Of a stretch of DNA of 64,000 nucleotides, positions 8,187-17,431 are shown one piece after another. Where the stretch lies: positions 1 to 64,000 of the forward strand of contig CBIHNW010000008.1 of the NCBI GenBank assembly GCA_966211795.1, given 5' to 3'. The first letter of the stretch is position 1, and each line of letters begins with the position of its first letter. Origin of the DNA: 21-14-0-10-47-8 sp966211795. GTDB taxonomy: Bacteria; Bdellovibrionota; Bdellovibrionia; Bdellovibrionales; Bdellovibrionaceae. Both the position numbers and the translations under genes were made by a program. The notes beneath the pieces are model-generated. The model saw only the letters and a program-made list of their open reading frames with translations. It was not told the origin of the DNA and did no database searches.

Positions 8187-9707
8187 ATGCAGAATGAACT
8201 GATGTTTGGCATCAATTTAAATTGGCAGCAGGTGTTCGAGACCTGCGACAACTTGATTCGTGCCGGTCATTTCCAACAGGTCGTCGCGATGTTTAACGGT
8301 CTCAAAGCGAAAAAGATTCCACGCCCGCAGGCACAGCGGGTGGCGCATTTTTATTATCGAATCGGGATGTTCACGCAGGGTCTGCAAGTGTTAGCGCCAA
8401 TTGTATATCCCAAGAAATCTTTCGGTCGCGAGCCCGCCAGCGAACTGGAAATCGCCACCTACGCCATTCTGCTGATTAAAATTGGCTCGGTTCAAGAAGC
8501 ACAAAAATTATTGGCAAGTCTGTCCGAACGCACTCCCGAGGCCTTTCTTTACCGTGCCTTTGCCGATCAGGCCGAGTGGAATTACGAAAGCGCGATCTCT
8601 CACCTTCGAAGGTATCTATCCTTTCCAGAGCTGTCTGATTATGAGATCGCCATTGCCCAGGTCAATTTGGCGGCGGACCTGATCGATGCCGGTGAAACGC
8701 AAGAAGCGAAACCTTTGCTGGTGGATCTAACCGAAAAAAGTCGGATCCAGGGCTGGAAGCTGGTGCAAAAAAACTGTCGCGAGCTGCGTGGCCAATTGGC
8801 GGTGGCGCTAAAGGATCTCACCGCCGCGGATCAAGCCCTCAAAGAAGCGGTGGCTCTCGATCCCAGTCGTGATAGTGGCATTTTTGATTTTTTTGTCGAT
8901 AAGTGGCGAGCCATCGTGAGCTTGCAACAAAATCCGCAAAGCGTGCAGGCGCAAAACGACTTGCGCGCCATTCGCGCAAGGGCGCAAGAGCTGCAACATT
9001 GGGAGAGTGTTCGCGAATGCGATCGTTGTCTGGCGCTAGTTTTGAAGGATCCTGAATTATTCCGGCAGGTTTTCTTCGGAACACGGTTTCCGGCATACCG
9101 GCAAAAACTGATGCGCGAGGCGGGCGAATGGGCAAGGCTGCCATCCACCCACATTCGTGGCTCTGCTCAGGGAGTTGTTTTCGATTTGGTGACGGCCCAA
9201 TCCGATGATGGACGGATCAAATTGAAGACCGGAACAACCTTGCACCGAATGCTGCTGGCGCTGGCGGCTGATAGCTATCGGCCTTTGTACGTGGGTCAGC
9301 TTTTTGCCTTCGCTTATCCGCAAGAATGTTTCATCGCCGAATTTTCAGAAGGCCGGGTCGCGGCCGCCGTCTCGCGCCTTCGCAAATGGGCCGAGACAAA
9401 TGGACTTCCTCTTCATTTTGAAGTCAAAGATCAGTTCTACCGCATGATCATTGACGAATCCCGGGGGCCCTTTGGTCTTCGTTACACACTGGACGTTCAA
9501 GCCCGTGATTTGGAAGGCGTGATGGAATCTCATTTTGTCCGGCTGAAAGGGAAGCTCAACGTCGCCGAATTTTCTTCGAAGCAGGTCGTCGAAGCTCTCG
9601 AGATTTCAAAATCAAGTGCGGTGCGCCTGCTGGGCTGGGCGCTGAAACACGGGAAGCTCGATGCCTCGGGAAATAACAAAGCAACGAAATACAGGTTCAC
9701 CACATGA
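8187..9707 (+). CDS. TPR-type protein with C-terminal winged-helix-like region
   Basis: 506 residues. The first two thirds are helical repeats of TPR type (for example EAFLYRAFADQAEWNYESAISHL and AADQALKEAVALDPS). The last third (about 330-506) has two short helix-turn-helix-like stretches, including SKQVVEALEISKSSAVRLLGWALKHGKL before a YRF end, which looks like a winged helix. This build suggests a cytoplasmic regulator with a protein-binding scaffold. Start: ATG at 8187 has GGAG six bases upstream and is preferred to an in-frame GTG at 8121. Its stop overlaps the start of the lipoprotein gene 9704-10678 by four bases, so they are translationally coupled. Confidence 0.6.
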   Translation: MQNELMFGINLNWQQVFETCDNLIRAGHFQQVVAMFNGLKAKKIPRPQAQRVAHFYYRIGMFTQGLQVLAPIVYPKKSFGREPASELEIATYAILLIKIGSVQEAQKLLASLSERTPEAFLYRAFADQAEWNYESAISHLRRYLSFPELSDYEIAIAQVNLAADLIDAGETQEAKPLLVDLTEKSRIQGWKLVQKNCRELRGQLAVALKDLTAADQALKEAVALDPSRDSGIFDFFVDKWRAIVSLQQNPQSVQAQNDLRAIRARAQELQHWESVRECDRCLALVLKDPELFRQVFFGTRFPAYRQKLMREAGEWARLPSTHIRGSAQGVVFDLVTAQSDDGRIKLKTGTTLHRMLLALAADSYRPLYVGQLFAFAYPQECFIAEFSEGRVAAAVSRLRKWAETNGLPLHFEVKDQFYRMIIDESRGPFGLRYTLDVQARDLEGVMESHFVRLKGKLNVAEFSSKQVVEALEISKSSAVRLLGWALKHGKLDASGNNKATKYRFTT

Positions 9708-10678
9708 ACAAATTGAAGCGTCATGGTCTCGGCACATGGATCTCTTTACTGCTAGCGACTTTGCTGATCGTCGAATATCAGGCGTGCTCGCCGGCGAAAT
9801 TTGCCTCTCTGGATTCGTTGACCCCTTACCTGGCGATGAACGGCAATGGAGATTCTTATTCCGGAAAGCCGGTGTTTTTCAATGCGGCCGAAAGTGGCAA
9901 TCCCTGCAATCGTTTATCGAATCAGGGTCATCCTTTTCCTTCGCAACAAATTTTTGCCATCAACGGCGTGTATTCCTTGGTCCGAGAAAATTGCCACGAC
10001 ATCGTTCCACGCGCCTTGGATGTCAGTTCGTTGCAAATCAGTGCGGATGGAACCAGCCTGCAGTATCAAGGGCACAGCTTTGCCCTGCAAAATGATTTGA
10101 CTGAATTCAATCAGGTGCCGGTGGTTTGTTCTTCTGGCAAGTCGATCGACACCGTCATGGGAAATCTGTTTTTCAGCCCCCTCAATTTGGCCGAGTCCGT
10201 GTGGAGAGTGCATCCAGAGATAACCGCACAGCTGGATGGATCGATCGAAGCCCTTCCCAAATTTCGCGTCGAAGTGACAGATGCGCAGGCGCTTGAAGAT
10301 TGGCGGCGGGTTTCGCAAAACGCAAACCTTTCGCCCAAGACGGATTACGTCACGACCTTTTTGCTTCAGGCCGGCAGCAGTGACTTGGCCAGCATCAGTT
10401 ACAACGAACTGCCTGCGGGGCAGTTCGTGGTCGTTGTTGACTTGCGCAACGTCCAGGCCTGGATTCAATACCAAACGGGTGCCGCGAATCCGGTGGTCAC
10501 TTCGGTTCAGCGCTACGGAGATGCGGTGGCGGTCTCGGTTGCGTTCACGTCATCGGCGAGCATGAATGGGCCGGGTGGGGATATCGGGGTCGCACCCTAT
10601 CGCCCTGGCAATAACGATCGCTACAGCGTGGGCGATTCGATTTATGCCACGGCCGCAAGCCTGAATTTATGTCGCTAG
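9704..10678 (+). CDS. Probable lipoprotein of unknown function
   Basis: 324 residues. The N-terminus has a hydrophobic signal (WISLLLATLLIVEYQAC) with a Cys at about residue 28 in a weak lipobox. The mature part has about three further Cys and no domain I recognise. The start codon overlaps the stop of the TPR gene (ATGA), so co-expression is expected. An outer-membrane-anchored or periplasmic location is inferred from the signal. Nothing in the sequence points to an enzyme. Confidence 0.55.
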   Translation: MNKLKRHGLGTWISLLLATLLIVEYQACSPAKFASLDSLTPYLAMNGNGDSYSGKPVFFNAAESGNPCNRLSNQGHPFPSQQIFAINGVYSLVRENCHDIVPRALDVSSLQISADGTSLQYQGHSFALQNDLTEFNQVPVVCSSGKSIDTVMGNLFFSPLNLAESVWRVHPEITAQLDGSIEALPKFRVEVTDAQALEDWRRVSQNANLSPKTDYVTTFLLQAGSSDLASISYNELPAGQFVVVVDLRNVQAWIQYQTGAANPVVTSVQRYGDAVAVSVAFTSSASMNGPGGDIGVAPYRPGNNDRYSVGDSIYATAASLNLCR

Positions 10679-11099
10679 TCGTGGTTGGAGAAATCTTTGA
10701 CGGAATCCCGCGGGCGCATTCGGGACCCTGTTAGATTTTCGACACCTTTTTCAAAATCTCGAGAATGATTCGCTCTTATTTTATAAATAACTGAATATTA
10801 TGCACTCGGCAGCGTAATTTTCTTTGCATAATGAAGAACAAAGTTCCAATTCGTTTTCGCCGGAACGCCTTTGCGACCAGCTGACGATTCTTTGAAAATA
10901 AAAAAGAGATCTCGGAATCGTTGATATTTCCATCAAAGAGATAAACATCGACAGCCTTCACTGCTCGAAAAAAAATTATGAGAGTTGAAATCGAATCGTT
11001 TCGCCCCTGTTCGCTTCCGCCTCGATCTGAGACATGGTCGTTGGATTGCAAACACACTCTAAGTCTGGTTCGCACATGTGTGATCAGACAGGGGGAAGA
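10679..11099. other. Intergenic region before the beta-helix gene
   Basis: No supportable gene. An AT-rich part around 10770-10830 contains an 8-base inverted repeat (ATTATGCA at 10797 and TGCATAAT at 10825). The palindrome CACATGTG lies near 11074-11081, close to the gene start. Any of these could belong to the promoter of the gene at 11100; I see no clear -10/-35 pair. Confidence 0.35.
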
Positions 11100-12917
11100 G
11101 TGAATAAAACGAAAGAACCGACCAATATGAAAAAGTTCGTGGCCGCCATCATCGCCTCGGGCTTTCTGTCTGTCAGTGCGCTGGCGGCAGACCTCTATGT
11201 TTCACCCAATGGTAATGACTCGGCGGCAGGGACAAAGGCAGCGCCGTTTCAGACGATTTCAAAGGCGGCCAGTCTCGCCGTGGCCGGAACGACCGTGCAC
11301 GTGGCACCCGGCACCTATAATGGAAATGTCTCGACAAGAAAAAGTGGAACCGCGTCTGCGCCCATTCGTTACGTCTCGGATGCAACGTGGGGAGCAAAGA
11401 TCATCGGAACCGGCACCGATTATCACTGGAACAATGCTGGAAGCTACGTCGAAATCTCGGGCTTTGATGTGTCCGGTCCCGGACGTGGTGGAATCTTGAA
11501 TAATGGATCTCACACCTTGATTTCCAACAATCATGTCCACGATCTCAAGGTTTCTGGTGGATGTACAAGCTCTGGCGGCGCCGGTATCGTCAACGCAAAC
11601 TATGCGGCTTCGGATTGCGACATCATCGGCAACGTCGTTCATGACGTTGGTGTGCCGGGCTCCTGTAATGGTGTGCAAGGAATTTACCACTCGGTCTTGC
11701 GCGGAAAGATCGCCAATAATATTTCGTACCGCAACTCGTCTTTCGGTATTCACTTTTGGCATGCAGCCGACCAATCTACAATCATCAACAACACGGTTTT
11801 CAATAATGGCTCATCTAATATGGGGGGCGGTATCGTTGTCGGTCGCGGAGACACTGGGACCGGCATCCTGACGAACACGTTGATCGCTAATAATATCGTG
11901 TACAACAATCCGGCAACCGGCATCACTCAGTATTGTTACGCGGGTGAGAGCTGCATCGGCTCTGGTAACGTGGTCGCGAACAACTTGGTTTACGGCAGCC
12001 GAACGGCCATTTCATTAAGGGTGGGCTCGGCAACCGGAACCATCGCCGCCGATCCCCAATTTGTGAATTACCAAGCCAATGGCTCGGGTGATTATCATCT
12101 GAAAAGCACTTCGCCGGCGATCGACAAAGGTCAGCTGGCTTCGGCTCCAAAAACAGATCTGAGCAACGTGGCTCGTCCTCAGGGAAATGGTGTGGATTTG
12201 GGAGCTTATGAATTCGCAAGTCTCTCACCGTCGCCTGCGCCGACACCGGCTCCAACTCCAGATCCAACTCCGGCGCCCGCGCCAACTCCGGATCCAGTTC
12301 CTGCGCCGGCTCCAAAGCTTTCGCTCGGTGCAAACTCTTTGATCCCTGGCCAGGCCTTCACCGTGACGCTCAGTCAAGCTGACGCCAGCAATGCCAATGA
12401 CTATGTCGCACTCTACCTGGCCAGTGCGGCAGATGCGGATTGGAGCTACGATGGACAAGTCATCGATGTTGCCGGAAAGCTGACTTTCAATTTTAAAGCA
12501 CCGGCGGATCCAGGTGTTTATAACATTCGTTTTTTCGCGGCGAACAATGCGCAAAAACGCCTGGCCCTGAGTGCCAACATCACCGTGGCCAAACCATCCG
12601 CACCGATCATTCAATTGTCCGCCACGGCATTGCGCTTTGGCTGGGTGAAAGTCGGCAGTTCAAGTGCCATTCAATTTGTGACGATCAAGAATGTCGGAAA
12701 TGCCGCCCTGAACTTTGTTTCAAGCGCGTTGTCTGGAAATTTCGCCTACGGAAATTTGGGAACCTGCACCAGCTCATTGCCAGCGGGGCAAAGCTGCACT
12801 TACAGCGTCAAGTTCTTGCCAAAGGCGAAGGGTGCGCGATCGGGATCACTGGTGATTAACACGAATGCGCCAGCGAATGGAGTGATCAAGGTTGGACTGT
12901 CGGGATCCGGATATTGA
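11100..12917 (+). CDS. Exported parallel beta-helix protein with anchor-type C-terminal domain
   Basis: 605 residues from a GTG preceded by AGGGGGAAGA, the best ribosome binding site nearby; an ATG at 11127 would give the same mature protein. A signal peptide ends near ALAA. About residues 35-370 form a right-handed parallel beta-helix typical of pectate-lyase-like and DUF1565-type proteins. It opens with DLYVSPNGNDSAAGT and has many N-rich turns such as SNNHVHDL and NNTVFNNGSSNMGGG. A Pro-rich linker follows (about 378-410), then an Ig-like domain, then a C-terminal domain like the ASPM-SPD-2-Hydin or choice-of-anchor D family (LRFGWVKVGSSSAIQFVTIK, SLVINTNAP). Likely an extracellular polysaccharide-binding or lyase-like protein; activity is not shown. 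Confidence 0.75.
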   Translation: MNKTKEPTNMKKFVAAIIASGFLSVSALAADLYVSPNGNDSAAGTKAAPFQTISKAASLAVAGTTVHVAPGTYNGNVSTRKSGTASAPIRYVSDATWGAKIIGTGTDYHWNNAGSYVEISGFDVSGPGRGGILNNGSHTLISNNHVHDLKVSGGCTSSGGAGIVNANYAASDCDIIGNVVHDVGVPGSCNGVQGIYHSVLRGKIANNISYRNSSFGIHFWHAADQSTIINNTVFNNGSSNMGGGIVVGRGDTGTGILTNTLIANNIVYNNPATGITQYCYAGESCIGSGNVVANNLVYGSRTAISLRVGSATGTIAADPQFVNYQANGSGDYHLKSTSPAIDKGQLASAPKTDLSNVARPQGNGVDLGAYEFASLSPSPAPTPAPTPDPTPAPAPTPDPVPAPAPKLSLGANSLIPGQAFTVTLSQADASNANDYVALYLASAADADWSYDGQVIDVAGKLTFNFKAPADPGVYNIRFFAANNAQKRLALSANITVAKPSAPIIQLSATALRFGWVKVGSSSAIQFVTIKNVGNAALNFVSSALSGNFAYGNLGTCTSSLPAGQSCTYSVKFLPKAKGARSGSLVINTNAPANGVIKVGLSGSGY

Positions 12918-12974
12918 TCTGAATGTCGGACAACAATGGACGGGAAATTGCAAACCCACGGATGGGAGGATTCT

Positions 12975-13517
12975 ATGAGTAAAGAAAAATTAATTGATCA
13001 AAATATTTCGGATCTGCGCCAGCCTGGCGAGCTTCCGTTGAAACTTGTCACTTGGCTGATCACGGGAGCGGCTGTCGGCGCAACGGCCGCCTATTTTTGG
13101 GATCCCGCTCGGGGATTAAAACGAAGACATGTCTTAAAAGATCAGACCATTGCGCGAAGCAAGGAACTGAAAGAGTTTGCGACCGGAGTCGCCCTGGATG
13201 TCGGCAATCGCCTGAGGGGAATTGCGGCGGAAGCTCGTGGTTTTGTAAATTTCCAGCCGGTGAATGATGAGACTTTGAACCAAAGAATTCGTTCGGAATT
13301 CGGCCGCAAGATTCGCCACGCCAGATCGATTGATTCTTTCGTCAAAGATGGCGTCGTCACTTTGGCGGGCCCCATTTTAGCCGACGAGGTCAGCGCCTTG
13401 CTTCGTTGCGTGCGCCGGGTGCGCGGCGTTCGGGATATTGTGAATCGGTTGCAAATCAGCGAAGTGGCCGATGGCATCTCCGGATTGCAAGGATCGGGAC
13501 CTGAGTATTTGCAGTGA
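12975..13517 (+). CDS. BON-domain protein with N-terminal membrane segment
   Basis: 180 residues. A strong GGGAGGA precedes the ATG at 12975. One hydrophobic stretch (LVTWLITGAAVGATAAYFW, about residues 20-40) is followed by WDPARGLKRRH, a motif common in small membrane proteins of the YtxH or BON type. The C-terminal 70 residues form a BON domain (NQRIRSEFGRKI, VKDGVVTLAGPI, VRGVRDIVNRL). BON domains bind phospholipids or stabilise envelopes (as in OsmY). A role in envelope stress is inferred from the family. Confidence 0.75.
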   Translation: MSKEKLIDQNISDLRQPGELPLKLVTWLITGAAVGATAAYFWDPARGLKRRHVLKDQTIARSKELKEFATGVALDVGNRLRGIAAEARGFVNFQPVNDETLNQRIRSEFGRKIRHARSIDSFVKDGVVTLAGPILADEVSALLRCVRRVRGVRDIVNRLQISEVADGISGLQGSGPEYLQ

Positions 13518-13548
13518 GATTCTGCGCCAGGCCCCGTTCATCATGCGA

Positions 13549-14076
13549 TCAGTACGTGAATGTGGTTTTGCAGTTGAAAGAGACTTTTTTCACCATCATC
13601 GGAGTTGGATTCTTGTAGTAAAGATTCGAATCGACAAAGGCAAAAGAAAGTTTCTGGTCCCAAGTTCCCGGAAACACGGGGCCTGCCGACACAGGGCCAT
13701 TCGGCGGGGCGAATTGGATGAAGACGCTGGTAAAGTGAAAGATATTTTGCGGGCTTGCTTTCAGCTCAAACATCAAATCACCTTTGTCTTCTTTAGCGGT
13801 GTAAGTTTCGGTGAAGATTTTCTCTTTGGTGTCACCGTTTGTGACGTCAATGCCATCAACGCCTTGAACTTTCAGGCGAAAGGTCAATTGCCAATCCTGT
13901 TTCGACACATCACTTGAAGCCTTGATGACGTCGAAAGAAAGAGATTGGATTTGCGAGATCACGGTGCCACCACCAGAGTCCACCGAAGAATCTCCAACCG
14001 CGTCGCAGGTGCCGGACCAATTTTGAGCCAGTGCAAAGACCGGGGATAAAAGCAAAAGAAGGGCGAGTGTTTTCAT
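13549..14076 (-). CDS. Small exported protein of unknown function
   Basis: 175 residues with a signal peptide (MKTLALLLLLSPVFALAQ). GGAG precedes the ATG at 6 bases. The mature part looks all-beta, with two Cys (in SGTCDAV and SFNCKTTF) that could pair. I do not recognise the family. It is convergent with the BON gene and separated from the RND operon by about 250 bases. Confidence 0.55.
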   Translation of the reverse strand: MKTLALLLLLSPVFALAQNWSGTCDAVGDSSVDSGGGTVISQIQSLSFDVIKASSDVSKQDWQLTFRLKVQGVDGIDVTNGDTKEKIFTETYTAKEDKGDLMFELKASPQNIFHFTSVFIQFAPPNGPVSAGPVFPGTWDQKLSFAFVDSNLYYKNPTPMMVKKVSFNCKTTFTY

Positions 14077-14163
14077 TTTTTCTCCAATTCATTTATTGTG
14101 TCTTGAGAGAATGCGTCGCGACTTCTGGTCGAGCGGGCTTGCGATCAAGCACCGACAATAGAT

Positions 14164-14191
14164 TTCGCCACGAATTCTGAATCGTGGCGAA
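14164..14191. terminator. Hairpin downstream of the RND operon
   Basis: TTCGCCACGA pairs perfectly with TCGTGGCGAA around an 8-base loop. It lies about 140 bases after the RND pump stop (minus strand) and about 90 bases before the next gene on that strand. No T-run follows, so it may end or stabilise the operon transcript, or be unrelated. Confidence 0.35.
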
Positions 14192-14329
14192 TATAGCAAT
14201 GGAAGCTCAAAAGGTCCTGTGTTTTTGTTTAGAATCGCCGGAAATTTCCTTCTTTTCAGAGATGAATAAATCATCGACATCTCTTCCAAAAAGGCTCGTG
14301 GGAGCGAGATGAATCTCGGCGTGCGAGGC

Positions 14330-17300
14330 TCATCCCACGGGGACGTGTTCGGTCAGCTCCTGTGCCTTTGCTTTCTTGGATTGTTCAAGTTTGGAAAGAA
14401 CCAAGTACATCGAAGGCACCACGAAAAGTGTCAGGATTGTCGATACGATAGTTCCACCGATGATCGTCAAGCCCATCGGACCACGGGTTTCCGAACCAAT
14501 GCCGCCGCCGAAAATCAGGGGCAAGGCTGCCGTCACCGTCGCCACCGAGGTCATCAAAATCGGGCGCAGACGCACCGGACATGCTTTTAACAGCGCGTGC
14601 TCGGGATCATCTTGGTTGTGTTCCCGAACCTGGTTGGTGAATTCCACCAGCATGATCGAATTCTTTTTGGCGATACCCATCAGCACGATCAATCCGATAA
14701 AGCTGAACAAGTTCAACGAAGTCCCCGTGCCCCAAAGTGTCAGCAGCGCGCCGGTTGCGGAAAACGGCAGGGCCATCAACACCGAAATCGGATGCACGAA
14801 CGAGTTGAATTGCACCGCCAAAATCAGGTAAGCGACCAAGATTCCGATCATCAAAGCGCTGTACAGACTTTTGAAGGACTCGCTAAAGCCGGCCGCGGCT
14901 CCTTCTAAATTCAGACTGTAGCCCGGCGGCAAGATCTCCACCGCGATTTCTTTGGCGCGGTCCAAGACTTTGGCTTGCGACAAACCCGGAGCCAAGTTTC
15001 CGAAAACGGAAATCGAGCGCTGACGGTTGATGCGCGAAATGGACTGGGAAACATCGTTAGGCTTCATGGTGACGAATTCTCTGAGCGGCAATCGGTTGCC
15101 GGCATAATTGCGCACATCCAGGTTTTTGATATCTTCTGGCGAGTGAATCTGGTCATCCGGAATTTTAAATCGGATGTCGTAGCGTTTGCCATCATCCGTG
15201 TACTGACCTTGTCGGTAACCACCGACGGCAATCTGCAAGAGCTGCGAAACCGACTCGACACTGACCCCGCGCAAGCTCATGGCGTTGCGATCCGGTGAAA
15301 TCAGAAGCTCGGGAATCCCTTTGCGGTAATCCTTATCGAGATCCACCGCTAACTTTTCTTTTTCAAGGCGTTCCATCATTTCGTCGGACTTGGTCGCCAG
15401 CACCGCCAAATCAGGACCGCGGATGTTGAATGAGACCGGGTTCTGTCGACCGGTCGCCAGATTTCGCGCGGAATTATCACGCATCGAAATGCGCAGGTCC
15501 TTCAGCGCCTTGAATTTCTTTCGCAGTTCATTCATGACTTGCACGTGGGTCAATTGGCGCTCTTCACGTGGCTTCAGGGTGATCGGCAAAAAGATGGATG
15601 AAGGAACACCACCCGGACCGCCACCGCCACCGACCGAGACCAGATAGCTGGCCACTTCGGGTTGGGTCTTGAGGATCTTTTCGAGCTCGAGCGCCATCTT
15701 GTTCGAAGTCTCAAGTGACGAGCCGGGAGGGGCCTGCGCCGAGAGAATGATCAAATCCTGATCCTGCAGGGGAACCAGTTCTTGGCGCACTTTCGACACC
15801 AAGACCAAAGAGATTCCGAAGACAATCAATGAAACAACAACGATCGTGCCCTTCCAGTTCAGCGAGCTGGCCAACATCGTCTGGTACTTTTTTCCGAGCT
15901 TTTCGAAAATATTTTCCAGCGCGTGTTCGAACTTGGAAACTTTGGGTTCGGAGGCGTACAGGGCGGCCGCACGCATCGGCGTGATTGTCACCGCTTCCAA
16001 GAGCGAGAGCAAAACTGCGCCGCAAAGGGTGACGCCGAATTGAAAGAAGAATTTCCCGACAATTCCGCTCATGAAAATCACCGGCAAGAAGACGGCGATC
16101 ACGGCCAGGGTCGAAGCGATGGCGGCGGGTAAGACTTCTTTGGCGCCGTCGCTGGCCGCTTGGGTCGAAGATTTTCCCATGCGGTAGTGACGGACGATGT
16201 TTTCGAGCAGCATGATGGCATCATCGACGACGATCGAAATCGCCAAGGTCAATGCCAAGAGTGAAAACAGATTCAGGGTGAATCCGGAAAAATAAAGAAT
16301 CGCGAAGGTCCCGACAATCGAGGTCGGAAGCGAGAATAAAATATTGAGTGCCGCTTGAAAGCTTCCGAGAAACAGGAAGCAGACGACGATCGTGATCAGG
16401 GCGGCGACCCACAGTTTTTCCTTGGTCAATGCGACGGTGGCCTTGGTCGACTTGGTGAAATCAACGGTGACTTGGTAATCATATCCTGGTGGAAAGTTTG
16501 GTTTGATCTCCGCTAATTTTTTTCGGACCGCATCGGCGACTTCGACCTCGTTCGAACCGCGCTGTTTGCGCACCTGCAAGCCGATCGCCTGCGTGCCGTC
16601 GATTCGCGAGATGCGGCGGATGTCGGCCAAGCCCTCTTCGATGGTGGCGATGTCTTGAACCCGGATTTCCACTTCGCTATTGATGGTTTGACCACCGCGC
16701 TTCAGGATGCGGATGTTTCCGACTTGTTCAGGAGAGACGGCTTCGCCCAACCAGCGCACACGAATTTCGCGTTGGCCGTCGACAAATTGTCCGGCTGAAC
16801 TTTCGATGTGCTGAGTGCGCAAGGCCTCAGTCACATCGCTGACGGTCAGATCGTATTTTTTGATTTTCTTGGGATCAATCCACACCCGCATGTTGGGATC
16901 CGGGTAGCCGCCGGCGGTGACTTGACCGATGCCCGGTAGGAACTGCAGCTGATCCAAAAGATAATTGTTCGTCCAGACCAACATTTCCTTCATCGATTTG
17001 CCGCCATAGACAGCGACGATCAGGATCGGGTCATCATCGGGATTGGATTTTCGAATCACCGGTGGATCGACGTTGGCGGGCAGACGCAGCTGGCTTAAGG
17101 CCGATTGCACCTCTTGCAGGGCCACGTCGACGTTGCGACCGATATCGAATTCGAGATTGATGGAAGCCGAACCTTGATTGGCGGTCGAGCGCATCTCCTT
17201 CACGCCTTCGATTTGCAGCAGGCGCTGCTCGATGGGTTCAATCAAGTCTGCTTCGATGACCTCGGGCGCCGCCCCTTCGTAGGTCACTGAAATATTTAAG

Positions 17301-17431
17301 ACCGGAAAGTCGACGTCGGGCATTTGGCTGATGCCCAGGCGATTCAAGCAGATCGCGCCGAAGATGATCATGGTGGCCATCAAGACCCAGGCGAAAACCG
17401 AGCGGCGGATGGAAAGGTCGATGAGATTCAT
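14330..17431 (-). CDS. RND (HAE1/AcrB-type) efflux pump
   Basis: 1033 residues, the usual length of the hydrophobe/amphiphile efflux RND family. The start MNLIDLSIRRSVFAWVLM gives the first membrane helix. The proton relay Asp pair is present in SIVVDDAIMLLEN (helix 4) and the Lys in MGIAKKNSIMLVEF (helix 10). Two large periplasmic loops follow helices 1 and 7. Its start overlaps the TolC-family gene stop by four bases, so the two form an operon. No periplasmic adaptor (MFP) gene is present in this operon or elsewhere in the window, so the pump must borrow one. Likely drives proton-dependent export of drugs or lipophilic compounds. Confidence 0.93.
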   Translation of the reverse strand: MNLIDLSIRRSVFAWVLMATMIIFGAICLNRLGISQMPDVDFPVLNISVTYEGAAPEVIEADLIEPIEQRLLQIEGVKEMRSTANQGSASINLEFDIGRNVDVALQEVQSALSQLRLPANVDPPVIRKSNPDDDPILIVAVYGGKSMKEMLVWTNNYLLDQLQFLPGIGQVTAGGYPDPNMRVWIDPKKIKKYDLTVSDVTEALRTQHIESSAGQFVDGQREIRVRWLGEAVSPEQVGNIRILKRGGQTINSEVEIRVQDIATIEEGLADIRRISRIDGTQAIGLQVRKQRGSNEVEVADAVRKKLAEIKPNFPPGYDYQVTVDFTKSTKATVALTKEKLWVAALITIVVCFLFLGSFQAALNILFSLPTSIVGTFAILYFSGFTLNLFSLLALTLAISIVVDDAIMLLENIVRHYRMGKSSTQAASDGAKEVLPAAIASTLAVIAVFLPVIFMSGIVGKFFFQFGVTLCGAVLLSLLEAVTITPMRAAALYASEPKVSKFEHALENIFEKLGKKYQTMLASSLNWKGTIVVVSLIVFGISLVLVSKVRQELVPLQDQDLIILSAQAPPGSSLETSNKMALELEKILKTQPEVASYLVSVGGGGGPGGVPSSIFLPITLKPREERQLTHVQVMNELRKKFKALKDLRISMRDNSARNLATGRQNPVSFNIRGPDLAVLATKSDEMMERLEKEKLAVDLDKDYRKGIPELLISPDRNAMSLRGVSVESVSQLLQIAVGGYRQGQYTDDGKRYDIRFKIPDDQIHSPEDIKNLDVRNYAGNRLPLREFVTMKPNDVSQSISRINRQRSISVFGNLAPGLSQAKVLDRAKEIAVEILPPGYSLNLEGAAAGFSESFKSLYSALMIGILVAYLILAVQFNSFVHPISVLMALPFSATGALLTLWGTGTSLNLFSFIGLIVLMGIAKKNSIMLVEFTNQVREHNQDDPEHALLKACPVRLRPILMTSVATVTAALPLIFGGGIGSETRGPMGLTIIGGTIVSTILTLFVVPSMYLVLSKLEQSKKAKAQELTEHVPVG

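Noticed and set aside
13471..13917. Plus-strand frame opposite the exported protein gene
   Set aside because: The minus strand codes for a protein with signal peptide and ribosome binding site; the plus frame is a shadow.
14089..14289. Small minus-strand frame between the exported protein and RND genes
   Set aside because: No ribosome binding site, crosses a perfect hairpin, and no protein signature.
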